Assembly (NCBI RefSeq): GCF_003333315.1
Contig: NZ_PSYR01000004.1
Span: 1-32,739, forward strand
DNA: 32,739 nt
From: Acidiferrobacter thiooxydans
Lineage (GTDB): Bacteria; Pseudomonadota; Gammaproteobacteria; Acidiferrobacterales; Acidiferrobacteraceae
Direction: 5' to 3'
In this document: in pieces, positions 10,277-20,493 of the stretch
How positions within the stretch are numbered: the stretch's first letter is position 1
Layout of the letters: each line of letters starts with the position of its first letter
Made by a program: the position numbers and the translations under genes
The notes under the pieces: generated by a model
Told to the model about the DNA's origin: nothing
What the model saw: the letters and a program-made list of their open reading frames with translations, nothing else
The model's database searches: none

Positions 10277-13200
10277 CTACGCGCCCGACGAACCCTGCGC
10301 CACGGCCTCACGGTCAAGCTCCTGCAAAAGGCCCTGCAGGGGAATCGCAAGTGCCTGGGGGCGGTTATTCATCTCGTAACGCAGTTCATAAAAGGCCTTC
10401 TCGAGGATGAAGAGCCGCAACCAATCCGCAGCCTCGTCAAAGCCGCCCCAGAGGCTGGTGGCCTCCATAGCCGCGGCATAGGAGGCGATGAACGCCGCGA
10501 CCGTGGCCTGCTCCCAGATGCGGGCGTGAGGCAGTAACGTCGCCCTATGCTCGGATTGCCCGGCGGCGACACGATCAAGCGCCGTATAGAGGGCATAGCT
10601 GAACGACCGTAGCATGCCCGCGACATCGCGTAGCGGTGTATGCTTGCGTCGGCGCTCGTGAAGCGGCCGCCCGGGCTCGCCCTCGAAATCGGTGATCGCG
10701 AAATCGTTTTGCTGGAGCAGGACCTGCCCTAGGTGGTAATCCCCATGGTAGCGGATCTTTTGTCCCACGGTCGGGGCAGCCAGTGCGGCGCGTGCAAGAA
10801 ACGTCTCGCGACCGGCGAGCACGGCCTTGGCGTCATCCTGGACCTCGGGCGGGAGGGCGGCAAGCCGCGCGGAGAGCATATCGAAGGTCTCCTCCATCTC
10901 GGCGCGCACCCCCGCGACCCAGCGCGCACCATCGTCTGGGGTGAGCGGTTCGGGATCGAAGGCCGGATCGCCGTAAGGCGTGGCCAGGGCCTGATGCATC
11001 TGCGCGGTGCGCAAAGCGAGCGTGCGCACGAGCGCGAGATAGCCGCCATGCACCTCCTCACTGCCTCCCGCCGGGGCCGCGCCATGCAGGCACAGTTCGA
11101 GATGGTTGTCGAGATAGTTCAGGGTATAGTCCCAACCATCCCCCTGGTTCTCGACATAGGCCTGGAGCAGCGCAAGCGTGATGACACCACCTGCAGCCGG
11201 CCTATACTCGAGGGTCCCGAGCACCGGCACGGTATGGCGAAAGCCTGCCACGTCGCATAAAAACCGGCCCATCTCGACCTCCGGGTTGATACCCTCCTGC
11301 AATCGCCGATAGCCCTTCAAGAACAACCGCTCGCCGATCGCCACCGCCGTGTTGCTGCTGTGCGTATTGGGATGGCGGACCGCCTCGTCTGCGGCCACCG
11401 GCTGCTCAAGCGTACCCGCCGCCACGCCCTGCACGACGCCGCCCTCACCCGCAAAGGCCAGTCCCTCGCGCATCACAGCGACAAGTCCGCGGCAAAAAGC
11501 GTCGTCGGCAAAGGCATCGCCCAAGATGCCAAGCGTCGCCTGTTGGCGTACGCGCGCCATGGCAAGCGGCAAAACCGTGCGCATGCGCGCCTCGCTATCG
11601 CTCTCCCACAGCAGCGATACCGGCACGAAATAGCGACCCGCGGACGCCCCCTCACTCGATTCCACCACGTCTGCGATCATGAAGAAAAACTGGCCGTCGG
11701 GCCCCGCCCATTCGGCGGTCTCGGTCATGGCGACCCGCTTTGGGACCACGCCCTTCTCGGCATACCAACGCTGCGCCATCACAAAGCGTGGCAAGGCATC
11801 GCGTTCCCACTGCTCACGGACGCGGTCGGCCATGGCCATACGCCACGGCACCACGCGCTCGCGAAACAGGCTGCGCCATCCGTCGAACAGCACGAGCAGC
11901 GGCAGTTCCTCGGGGGTAGGCGCTCCTCGTGCCAGGCCGGAACTTCCCCTCCGGCGGCGAGCCGGAACCAATAGAAGCCATGGCCGTGGAGGGTCAAAAG
12001 ATAGGGCAGGTCACCGATCGGCGGAAACGGCGTCCGACCCATGAGCTCGATCGGCACGCGCCCCTTGTAGGCCGACAGATCGAGCTCCACGGGCTGCGCG
12101 GAGTGCGACAGATTGGCGACACACAGGATCGTCTCATCGCCATAGGTGCGCACATAGGCGAGGATCTTGCGGTTGCCGGGCTCCAGGAACTCAAGCGCGC
12201 CCCGCCCGAACACCTTCGTGCTCTTGCGGATCGCGAGCATGCGCCGCGTCCAATTCAACAAAGACGAGGGGTCGCGCGCCTGCGCCTCGACATTCACCGC
12301 GCCATAACCATAAATGGGGTCCATGATCGGCGGCAAAAACAGGCGTTGCGGGTCAGCGCGCGAGAAGCCGGCGTTGCGGTCCGGGCTCCACTGCATGGGT
12401 GTACGAACACCGTTGCGGTCGCCTAAGTAAATATTGTCACCCATGCCAATCTCGTCGCCGTAGTAGATGATCGGCGATCCTGGCATCGACAAAAGCAGGC
12501 TATTCATGAGCCGGATCTTGTCAAAATCATTGTCCATGAGCGGCGCGAGCCGGCGGCGTATCCCAAGATTGAGGCGCGCCTTCCGGTCGGCAGCGTACAT
12601 CTGGTACATATAGTCACGCTCATTGTTCGTGACCATCTCCAGGGTGAGTTCGTCGTGGTTGCGCAGAAAGATCGCCCATTGGCAGGTCTCGGGGATGTCC
12701 GGCGTCTGCTTCATGATCTCGACGATCGGATGCCGGTCCTCCTGGGCGATGGCCATATACATTCGCGGCATGAGCGGAAAGTGATAGGCCATATGGCACT
12801 CATCCCCCGCGCCGAAGTAGTCGCGCACATCCTCCGGCCACTGATTGGCCTCGGCAAGTAACATACGATTCTCGTAGCGCTGGTCGATCACCGAGCGCAT
12901 GTAGCGCACCACTGCGTGGGTCTCCGGCAGGTTCTCGTTGCTCGTCCCTTCGCGCACGCACAGATAGGGGATGGCGTCGAGCCGCAGGCCGTCGACGCCC
13001 AGGCCGAGCCAAAACTCCATGACCCGCACCACCGCCTTCACGACATGGGGATTGTTGTGGTTCAGGTCCGGCTGATGGAAAAAGAAGCGATGCCAGTAGT
13101 AGGCCTGGGCGACATCATCCCATGCCCAGTTCGACTTCTCGCTGTCTGTGAATATGATGCGCGTATCCTCGAACTTCTTGGCGGTGTCGCTCCACACATA

Positions 13201-13617
13201 GAAGTTGCGCTTGGGTGAACCCGCAGGGGCCTGGCGCGCCGCCTGAAACCAGGGGTGCTGGTCGGAGGTATGGTTTATGACAAGCTCGGTGATGACGCGC
13301 AACCCCCGTTCATGGGCGGCACGCACGAACTGCAGGAAATCGCGACGCGTCCCATAGTCGGGGTGGACATTGCGGTAATCGGCGATGTCATACCCGTCGT
13401 CGTGCATGGGGGACGGATAGAAAGGCAGGACCCACAAGGTATCGACGCCCAGGTCCTGTAGATAATCGAGCTTCTCGGTGAGCCCCGCGAAATCACCGAT
13501 ACCATCGCCATTGCCGTCGAAGAAGGCACGTACATGCAATTCATAGATGACTGCGTCTTTGTACCAGAGCGGATCATTCGAAATCCGCGATTCCTCGCTT
13601 CTTGTTTTTTTGTGCAT
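10277..13617 (-). CDS. treS: Trehalose synthase-maltokinase fusion (TreS-Mak), one frameshift
   Basis: A bifunctional cytosolic protein. TreS interconverts trehalose and maltose, and maltokinase phosphorylates maltose to maltose-1-phosphate, the GlgE donor. The TreS half (residues 1 to about 560) has [30 protein letters not shown] (Asp214), LLAEANQW (Glu256) and FLRNHDEL (Asp322). The C-terminal half has [59 protein letters not shown] (kinase catalytic HGDYHLGQ and Mg-binding DFEGEP) and a helical tail. The halves are in different frames. Adding one C to the CCCCC run at 11912-11916 joins them as [22 protein letters not shown], giving about 1113 residues, the usual length of proteobacterial TreS-Mak fusions. 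Two separate genes are less likely because the linker reads through smoothly. The gene starts 7 bp after the glgE stop. Confidence 0.93.
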
Positions 13618-13624
13618 GGATTAC

Positions 13625-15637
13625 CTAAGAGTAGTAATCGAAGTCGTGCTCGGTGCCGACATAGCTGCGCGGGCGGAATATGTGCGCCGGCATCTGCTCG
13701 GGCGCGAGTTCCACGTAATGGCGACCACCGCTCCACAGATAGCGCGCATCCGACAGGAGATCATGCATCTGCACTGCGCGGTCGTTGCAAGCGCCGGCGA
13801 TTTGTGCCGGCCACTCGAGCCATCCGGACTGACGGTGATAGGGGTCGAGATTCACCACCACGAGAATGACCGAAGCGCCGTCTCCGGAGGTCTTGCTGTA
13901 GGCAATCAGGTTGTCGTTATCGATGGCATGGAACACGAGATGGCAATCGGCCATGAGCGCCGGATGTGCGTGGCGTATAGTGTTGATGCGCGTGATGATC
14001 GCCTGCAGGCTGTCGGGCCGGGCGACATCCCAGTCACGCTGCTCGTACTTCTCGGAGTCCCGGTACTCCTCGCTGCCCGGCTCGCGCGGTACCGATTCCA
14101 TGAGCTCGAAGGCCGGCCCATAGATGCCATAATTGGCGCTCAGGGTCGCGGCCAGCACCAGGCGGGCGATGAACGCCGCGCGCGGCGCGTGTTGCAGGTA
14201 GGGCGGCAGGATGTCAGGGGTGTTCGGCCAGACATGGGGCCGGAAATACTCACGGCCAGGTCCATGCATGAGCTCGGTGAAGTATGCGATCAGTTCGTGC
14301 TTGCTGTTGCGCCACGTGAAATAGGTATACGAATGCGTGAACCCGAGCTTGGCGAGTCTGTGCATCACCTTGGGGCGCGTGAAGGCCTCGGCCAGAAACA
14401 GGACATCGGGGTACTCGGCGCGCACCGCGCCTATGAGCCATTCCCAGAAGGCAAAGGCCTTAGTATGGGGGTTGTCGACCCGGAAGATGCGCACTCCGGC
14501 GTCGATCCAGAACAAGACGATGCCTTTCAATTCCTGCCAAAGGGCTTGCCAGTCCTCGGTCTCGAAGTCCAGTGGGTAGATGTCCTGGTATTTCTTGGGG
14601 GGGTTCTCGGCGTACTGGATGCTACCGTCCGGGCGGTGACGGAACCACTGCGGGTGCTCGGTCACATACGGGTGGTCAGGGGCACACTGAAAGGCGATGT
14701 CGAGCGCGACGGCGAGCCCGAGCCGTTCGGCCTGCGCACAGAATGCCCGGAAATCCGCGAGCGTACCCAGGGTGGGGGCCACGCTCTTGTGGCCACCCTC
14801 AGCGCTGCCGATCGCCCACGGACTGCCGACATCCGCGGGACCGCAGCTTGCGGTATTATTCGGACCCTTGCGGCGCTCCGTCCCGATCGGTGATATCGGT
14901 GGCAAGTACACGACATCGAAACCCATGGCCGCCACATGCGCCAGGATCGGACCGGCATCGCGCAATCGTCCGCCGGCGGACCCCCACCGCGAACGCGGAA
15001 AGAATTCATACCAGGCCGCAGCGCGCGCGCTCTCGGGGTCCACACGCACCGCCAGTTCCTGTCCCCACGCCGTCTCATGCGCGGGTTGCGAAAACCGGTA
15101 GACCCGCTCGACCAGGACCTCGTCTAACAGCGCCGCGCGCTTGTCGGCGGAAGACGCCTGACCCTCGAGCAGCGCCTGTACGACGCGCAACGGACGTGCT
15201 TCACGCGCCGGCGCACGCTCCGCGGCGGCCGCAATCAGGAGTGCAGCCTGCTGAAACACCAGGACCAGATCCGGGTCGTCTGCCGGCCGCCGCGCGAGTT
15301 CCTGGGTAAGCGATCCGAAGCGGTCGATATGGGCGCGTACCGTATAGTGATAGACACCGAGCTCGGCGACCACAAAGCGTCCCTGATAGCGATCATTGCC
15401 AAGCGCTGTCATGCGCGTCGTGCCCACCGTGCGGCCGCCTGGTTTGCGTACGCACAACACACAGGCCACGGCGTCGTGACCATCGGCAAACACATCGGCC
15501 TCCACGATTACGGTGTCGCCGATCACCCGCTTTATGGGGAAGCGCCCGCAGTCGACCACCGGGCTCACCGCCTCGATCACCACCCGATACCGGCCATCGG
15601 CTGGCAGGGGCGGCCCCTTGCCCAGACGCCGCGCCAC
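13625..15637 (-). CDS. glgE: Alpha-1,4-glucan:maltose-1-phosphate maltosyltransferase (GlgE)
   Basis: A GH13 subfamily 3 enzyme that transfers maltosyl units from alpha-maltose-1-phosphate to the non-reducing end of alpha-1,4-glucans. The frame is intact, 670 residues. An N-terminal beta-sandwich begins RYRVVIEAVSPVVDCGRFPIKRV. The barrel has AAWYEFFPRS, DVVYLPPISPIG, GVRIFRVDNPHTKAFAFWEW (nucleophile Asp388), VLFLAEAFTRPKVM (acid/base Glu417) and the GlgE-specific ENPPKKYQDIYPLDFE loop. The likely start is GTG at 15637, 3 bp after the glgB stop, which suggests translational coupling. Its product feeds GlgB upstream and its donor comes from the TreS-Mak gene downstream, the standard GlgE pathway arrangement. 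Confidence 0.96.
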   Translation of the reverse strand: MARRLGKGPPLPADGRYRVVIEAVSPVVDCGRFPIKRVIGDTVIVEADVFADGHDAVACVLCVRKPGGRTVGTTRMTALGNDRYQGRFVVAELGVYHYTVRAHIDRFGSLTQELARRPADDPDLVLVFQQAALLIAAAAERAPAREARPLRVVQALLEGQASSADKRAALLDEVLVERVYRFSQPAHETAWGQELAVRVDPESARAAAWYEFFPRSRWGSAGGRLRDAGPILAHVAAMGFDVVYLPPISPIGTERRKGPNNTASCGPADVGSPWAIGSAEGGHKSVAPTLGTLADFRAFCAQAERLGLAVALDIAFQCAPDHPYVTEHPQWFRHRPDGSIQYAENPPKKYQDIYPLDFETEDWQALWQELKGIVLFWIDAGVRIFRVDNPHTKAFAFWEWLIGAVRAEYPDVLFLAEAFTRPKVMHRLAKLGFTHSYTYFTWRNSKHELIAYFTELMHGPGREYFRPHVWPNTPDILPPYLQHAPRAAFIARLVLAATLSANYGIYGPAFELMESVPREPGSEEYRDSEKYEQRDWDVARPDSLQAIITRINTIRHAHPALMADCHLVFHAIDNDNLIAYSKTSGDGASVILVVVNLDPYHRQSGWLEWPAQIAGACNDRAVQMHDLLSDARYLWSGGRHYVELAPEQMPAHIFRPRSYVGTEHDFDYYS

Positions 15638-15640
15638 GGC

Positions 15641-17586
15641 CTAGTTACCCGACCCCGGCCGTGGTGGGGCCTTGAACACGAGTACCGCAAGGGGCGGCAA
15701 CACGAGATTCAGGGACTGCAACGCGCCGTGCGCGGCTACCGGGGCGGTGGCAAGCCCCCCGAGGTTGCCCTGCCCACTGCCGCCGTAGATCGTGGCATCG
15801 GTGTTCAGGATCTCCTGCCAGAGCCCTGGCCACATCACCCCCAGGCGGTAGTTGTGGCGCGGCAGGGGCGTAAAATTGGCGACTACCAGCAACGGCTCGG
15901 CGGCGGGCTCGGCGAAGCGGTAGAAACTGATGACGCTCTGCTCCCAGTCCCCGGTGTCCAGCCACCGGAAGCCTGCGGGCTCGGTGTCGGCCCGGTGCAA
16001 CGCCGGCTCCCCGCGGTACAGGGTGTTCAGATCACGTACCAGACGCTGGATGCCGCGGTGCGGCTCATAATCGAGAAGATGCCAGTCGAGGCTGTCTTCG
16101 TGGGCCCACTCCCGCCACTGGGCGAACTCCGCCCCCATGAACAGCAGCTTTTTGCCGGGGTGACAGAACATGTAGGCAAACAGTACGCGCAGATTGGCGA
16201 ATCGCTGCCAGTCATCGCCCGGCATCTTGGCAATCAGCGAGCGTTTGCCATAGACCACCTCGTCATGGGAAAGCGGCAGCACGAAGTTTTCCTGAAAGGC
16301 GTACCACAGGCTGAACGTAAGCTGCCCCTGGTGGTGCTTGCGGTAGACGGGGTCCTTTTCCATGTAATCGAGCGTGTCGTGCATCCAGCCCATATTCCAT
16401 TTATAGCCAAACCCGAGCCCCCGGCATAGACCGGCCGTGACACCTGGGGCCAGGCGGTAGACTCCTCGGCTATGGTCTGCGTGTCGGGATAATGCCGGTA
16501 CACAGCCTCGTTCAGCTCCTGCAAAAACTGGATCGCCTCCTCGTTCTCCCGGCCACCGTGGGCATTCGGGATCCACTCCCCCGGCGCGCGCGCATAATCG
16601 CGATACAGCATGGAGGCCACGCCATCGACGCGCAGACCGTCTATGTGAAACCTGTCGAGCCAGTAAAGCGCACTCGAGACCAATATCGAGCGCACCTCGT
16701 GGCGGCCATAGTTGAATAGGCTCGAGTGCCATTCCGGATGATAGCCGCGCCGCGGGTCGGCATGCTCGAAAAGATGCGTGCCGTCGAAAAACCCGAGGCC
16801 GTGAAGATCCGTCGGAAAGTGCGACGGCACCCAGTCGAGGATCACGCCGATACCCTGGCAATGCAGGGCATCTATGAGGTACATGAGGTCCTCGGGCGCG
16901 CCAAAACGCGCGGTGGGCGCGAAATACCCCGTAGTCTGATAGCCCCATGAACCATAGAAAGGATGTTCGGTAAGCGGCATGAATTCGACATGGGTAAAGC
17001 CCATGTCCGCGACATAGGACGGCAATATCGAAGCCAGTTCGCGGTAACTGAGCCAGCGCCCGCCCTGCTCGGGCACGCGCCGCCAGGATCCGGCATGCAT
17101 CTCGTAGATGCTCACCGGCGCGGTCAGCGCCATGCGCTCGCCGCGTCTTGCCATCCACGCCGCATCCTGCCAGGCATAACTGCCATCGCATACCACCGAC
17201 GCCGTACGCGGCGGCAGCTCACCACGAAATGCGAACGGGTCGGCCTTCTCCACTTCATAGCCGCTGTCACGCGCGACGATGTGATATTTATAGAGCGCCC
17301 CGGGACTGATCCCGGCGATGAACCCCGCCCACAGACCCGATCCATCGTCGCGGACCTTGAGCGGATGGGCATCCTTTCGCCACCCGTTAAAATCGCCGAT
17401 TACTGACACCGATTGCGCATTGGGCGCCCATACCGCGAAATGCACACCGGTATCGGCCGCGACTCGTACCGGGTGCGCGCCGAGCTTCTCGTAGAGCCGC
17501 ACATGCCGCCCCTCGCGGAAGAGATAGATATCCTCCGGACTAAACCATGCGTCCGTACTGCCGCTCGCCGCCCTGCCGCCTGGCAT
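15641..17586 (-). CDS. glgB: 1,4-alpha-glucan branching enzyme (GlgB), one frameshift
   Basis: A GH13 subfamily 9 enzyme that makes alpha-1,6 branches in glycogen. It has an N-terminal CBM48-type domain ([31 protein letters not shown]) and a barrel with [42 protein letters not shown] (nucleophile Asp about 321) and [10 protein letters not shown] (acid/base Glu about 374). After VYAGG the frame breaks. One extra G in the GGGGG run (16418-16422 on the + strand) restores [20 protein letters not shown] and the rest, [16 protein letters not shown] and [12 protein letters not shown]. The ATG at 17586 is chosen for the ribosome site AAGGGAGGG; the frame stays open to 17742 without a ribosome site there. 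About 648 residues, a short-N-terminus type. It is the first gene of the leftward operon. Confidence 0.93.
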
Positions 17587-17959
17587 GCACTGCCCTCCCT
17601 TGCCGAAGTCCGCGCGCCCGGAACGCACAATCTGCACCATTTCTCCGGTCATGTTACGGGCCATGCCCGTCCATGACAAGTAGCGAAACGTCCGCAGCCC
17701 ATCCCCCTCAGGGCCGGTAAGCATCATCTTTTCGATGCCCATAGGATGGTCATGAGCACCAGGGCGGGTCGGTCCGAGATGCGGTCGCCGTCAGGCACAA
17801 GACGCGCACAGACGCGGTGATCGGTATTTATGCACCAAGCCGGGTCCGCCAAAGGCGCCTGCCATCGGCGACAGTTGTATGATACGAGTGCGATATTTCG
17901 TGTCCGCGCAAGCGCTAAGCTTCTTGTCGCGTTACACGGTTAAGGGCCATGCGCCACCT
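17587..17959. other. Gene-free control region between glgB and the insertion element
   Basis: No convincing gene lies here. Before the element inserted, this region plus 20532-20594 would have formed a divergent intergenic space of about 450 bp between glgB (left) and glgP (right). It should contain the promoter of the leftward operon. Reading leftward, a TTTGGC about 15 bp from CATAAA near 17830-17850 is the only sigma-70-like pair I noticed, and it is weak. An imperfect palindrome, GCCAC-CT-GTGGC, lies at 17953-17964 and overlaps the target duplication. Confidence 0.5.
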
Positions 17960-17969
17960 GTGGCATAAT
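17960..17969. repeat. Target site duplication, left copy
   Basis: GTGGCATAAT directly abuts the left inverted repeat and is repeated exactly at 20522-20531 next to the right one. A 10-bp duplication is within the 9-12 bp range of IS4-family elements. Confidence 0.93.
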
Positions 17970-18144
17970 CTTTCTATTGCACACATCTTTGGCGATTTTC
18001 TCTGATTGTTTGACGCGCCTAACGAAAGTGCTGGACACACGCGCCGAGATTGCGTAAGGTGGCGGTTGTCGCGGCGTGCGACAAGGACAGGCGGACGGCG
18101 TGCAAAAGTCGAGGCGTTGTGGGGATCCGGATGTGCGGGCGATC

Positions 18145-19586
18145 ATGGAGGCCGGCACAGAGTCGGTCGAGTGGGTGAGACAAGAGTTTGCCCGCGCCGA
18201 CCTCTCCGATAAACGCCTGGATCGTCGCTTGGTGAAAACTGCGGAATATCTCGCCCAATCTCCCGGCTCGCCGATCAATGAAGCGTGCGGCAATTGGGCC
18301 AGTACGCAAGCGGCGTATCGGCTGTTCAATAATGCCAAGGCGAGCGCGGCGGGGATCCTCAAACCCCATTGGGAAGCGACGGCCGCGCGCATGGCCGGCT
18401 GCGGGGGTGCGGTGCTGGTGATGCAGGACACGGTCTTCTTCTCCTACGGCCGGCACGTCAGGACTCGGGGCCTCGGACCGATTGGCAAGAGCAACGCCGC
18501 GCATGACCGGGGCCTCATCATGCATAACGCACTGGCCTTCACCACCTCGGGCGTGCCGCTCGGGATCGTGAGCCAAAGCATCTGGGCGCGCGGGGAGATC
18601 CCGGAGGAAGACTATCAGGAGAAGATCGAGCGCCTGCAGGTCACGGCGATCGAGGAAAAAGAGAGCGCGAAATGGCTTATTGCGCTCAAAGAGACGGTCG
18701 AGCGGGCGCCCGCGGGCGTGCCGGTCGTCACCGTGGCCGACCGCGAATCGGACTTCTTCGAGTTCTTGACACGCGCCCAGGACCTGCAGGCGCACTATCT
18801 CATCCGCGCGCGCACCGACCGCAAGCTCGTGCCCGAAGACAGCGCGGGCTGCACGCGGATGCTCGAGGCGTTGAGCGATGCCCCGGCATGGGGGAGCATG
18901 ACGATTGAGGTTCCTGGCAACGGCAGTCGTAAGGCGCGCACGGCGGCGATCGAGGTGCGCACAGCCGAGGTCACGATCCAGCCCCCACCGCGCCGTGGGG
19001 CGGCCCAGACGTCCGGCTCCAGCGAGCCTGTGACCGTCACCCTGATCGGGGCGACCGAGTCGTCCCCGCCGGCCGGGGTGGAGCCGATCAGCTGGGTGTT
19101 GCTCACAAATCTCATCGTCAAAGACTTCGCGTCCGCCACCGAGAAGGTGCGGTGGTATGGGCGGCGCTGGGGCATCGAGATCTGGCATAAGGTGCTCAAA
19201 TCCGGCTGCAAGGTCGAGGACTGCCTGCTCGAGGAGGCCTTGCGCCTCAAGCGCTATCTGACGCTTTTCAGCATCATCGGCGTGCGCCTGATGCATGTGA
19301 CCTACCTGGCCCGCGCGCACCCGGATCGGCCGGCCACCGAGGTGTTCTCCGAGGAGGAGGTCGAAGCGCTGCATATCCGCGTCACGCGGGCATTGCCCCC
19401 GCAGGTCCTGCCCCGACGCTGCGCGACATGGTGCGCATGCTGGGCCGGCTCGGCGGCCACTTGGGCCGCAAGGGGGATGGCGAACCCGGCGTCACCGTGC
19501 TCTGGCGCGGCTGGACGAGTCTTTACGAGACGGTCGAGACACTGCGTGCCCATAAACATGTCCTCAGCCCGCGCGACTCGAGCTGA
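18145..19586 (+). CDS. tnp: IS4-family Tn5-type DDE transposase, one 3' frameshift
   Basis: A cut-and-paste transposase. The N-terminal region (VEWVRQEFARADLSDKRLDRRLVK, WASTQAAYRLFNN) is the Tn5-type DNA-binding domain. The catalytic residues, numbered from the ATG at 18145, are Asp95 (VMQDTVFFSYGRH), Asp199 (VADRESDFFEF) and Glu345 in a Y-x2-R-x3-E-x6-K signature (YGRRWGIEIWHKVLK). Tn5 has D97, D188 and E326. After RALPP the frame breaks at a CCCCC run (19396-19400). One added C restores TLRDMVRMLGRLGGHLGRKGDGEPGV and LWRGWTSLYETVETLR, the conserved dimerisation tail, and the stop at 19586. A GTG at 18076 is an alternative start. About 480 residues. If the frameshift is real, the copy is inactive. 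Confidence 0.92.
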
Positions 19587-19589
19587 ACG

Positions 19590-20444
19590 ATGCGCTACTG
19601 CGGACGAGAGTTTACACCAGCCGAGATCGCGCTGATCCGCGAGTGGCTCACGACCCCCCAGATGAACCGTGCTCGTTTATCCCGGGAAGTCTGTGAGAGG
19701 CTCGGATGGCGCCGGGAAAATGGCGCTCTGAAGGATATGAGCTGTCGCGTGGCCCTCAACCGCATGCACGCCGATGGGCTGATCACACTGCCCCCGCCGC
19801 GCAACCCCAAGCCCGTCACCTACCGGTCCTATCCGGACATCGAACAGGCGGTTTGCGAACCCGCCGTCATCCCGGCCATCGATCTCGCTACGCTCACCAT
19901 TGATCCGGTCCTCGGCAGAGCCGAATCGCGGCTGTGGAACGCCTATATCGAACGCCACCACTACCTCGGGCATACCCTCATGCCCGGGGCGCAACTGCGC
20001 TACTTCGTACGCGCCCAAGGCCAGATCGTCGCGGCCCTGGGCTTCGGGGCCAGCGCCTGGAAGGTCAAGCCCCGCGATCAGGCCATCGGCTGGACGGTCG
20101 ATCAGCGGCAACGCAATCTGCACCTGATCGTCAACAATGCCCGTTTCCTTATTCTGCCGTGGATCCATTGCCCAAACTTGGCCTCACGGATCCTGGCCTT
20201 GGTCAGCCGCCGACTCCCCGACGACTGGCACGCCCGCTACAGCTATCGCCCGGTTCTGCTCGAAACCTTCGTCGAGAAGCCGCGCTTTACCGGTACCTGC
20301 TACAAGGCGGCCAACTGGCAAAACCTTGGGGATACTCAAGGGCGCGGTAAGCTCGACGTCTTGCATCGCCACGCAAAGCCCGTCAAAAGTATCTGGATCT
20401 ATCCGCTCGTGCGGGACTTTCGCCGGCATCTCTGCAACGCATAA
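19590..20444 (+). CDS. DUF4338 / DruA-like protein, transposon cargo
   Basis: An intact 284-residue protein of the DUF4338 (PF14236) family, the family of DruA from the Druantia anti-phage system. The N-terminal part (about 1-70: FTPAEIALIREWL, NRARLSREVCERLGW, ALNRMHADGLITLPPP) looks like a winged-helix DNA-binding module. The core carries conserved blocks RHHYLGHTLMPGAQLRYFV, ALGFGASAWKVKPRDQAIGW, RNLHLIVNNARFLILPWI, NLASRILALV, PVLLETFV, FTGTCYKAANWQNLG and TQGRGKLD, ending in KSIWIYPLVRDFRRHL. Its ATG lies 3 bp after the transposase stop, so the two are almost certainly co-expressed and moved together. No Druantia helicase (DruE) or other Dru gene is nearby. It could be a transposition accessory factor, a defence or exclusion factor, or a selfish passenger; the sequence does not decide. 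Confidence 0.88.
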   Translation: MRYCGREFTPAEIALIREWLTTPQMNRARLSREVCERLGWRRENGALKDMSCRVALNRMHADGLITLPPPRNPKPVTYRSYPDIEQAVCEPAVIPAIDLATLTIDPVLGRAESRLWNAYIERHHYLGHTLMPGAQLRYFVRAQGQIVAALGFGASAWKVKPRDQAIGWTVDQRQRNLHLIVNNARFLILPWIHCPNLASRILALVSRRLPDDWHARYSYRPVLLETFVEKPRFTGTCYKAANWQNLGDTQGRGKLDVLHRHAKPVKSIWIYPLVRDFRRHLCNA

Positions 20445-20493
20445 GACAGGCCATTCGATTACCTATCGATATTCATCGATGCCTCATGCTTTG

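Noticed and set aside
10277-11971. Maltokinase as a separate gene from treS
   Set aside because: The apparent start lies within out-of-frame treS sequence, and one added C at 11912-11916 gives a continuous, family-typical fusion linker.
17587-17742. N-terminal extension of GlgB starting at 17742
   Set aside because: There is no ribosome site at 17742, the extra 52 residues match nothing recognisable, and a strong ribosome site precedes the ATG at 17586.
19396-19400. Programmed ribosomal frameshift in the transposase
   Set aside because: The site is a CCCCC run like those in unrelated genes here, no slippery heptamer or stimulatory structure is evident, and Tn5-group transposases are normally made from one frame.
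19590-20444. A complete Druantia defence system
   Set aside because: Only the DUF4338 protein is present. No DruE-type helicase or other accessory gene lies within or next to the element.
20465-20480. ATCGAT-ATTC-ATCGAT as a terminator for the DUF4338 gene
   Set aside because: It has only 6-bp AT-containing arms, no T tract follows, and it is simply two palindromic hexamers near the element end.
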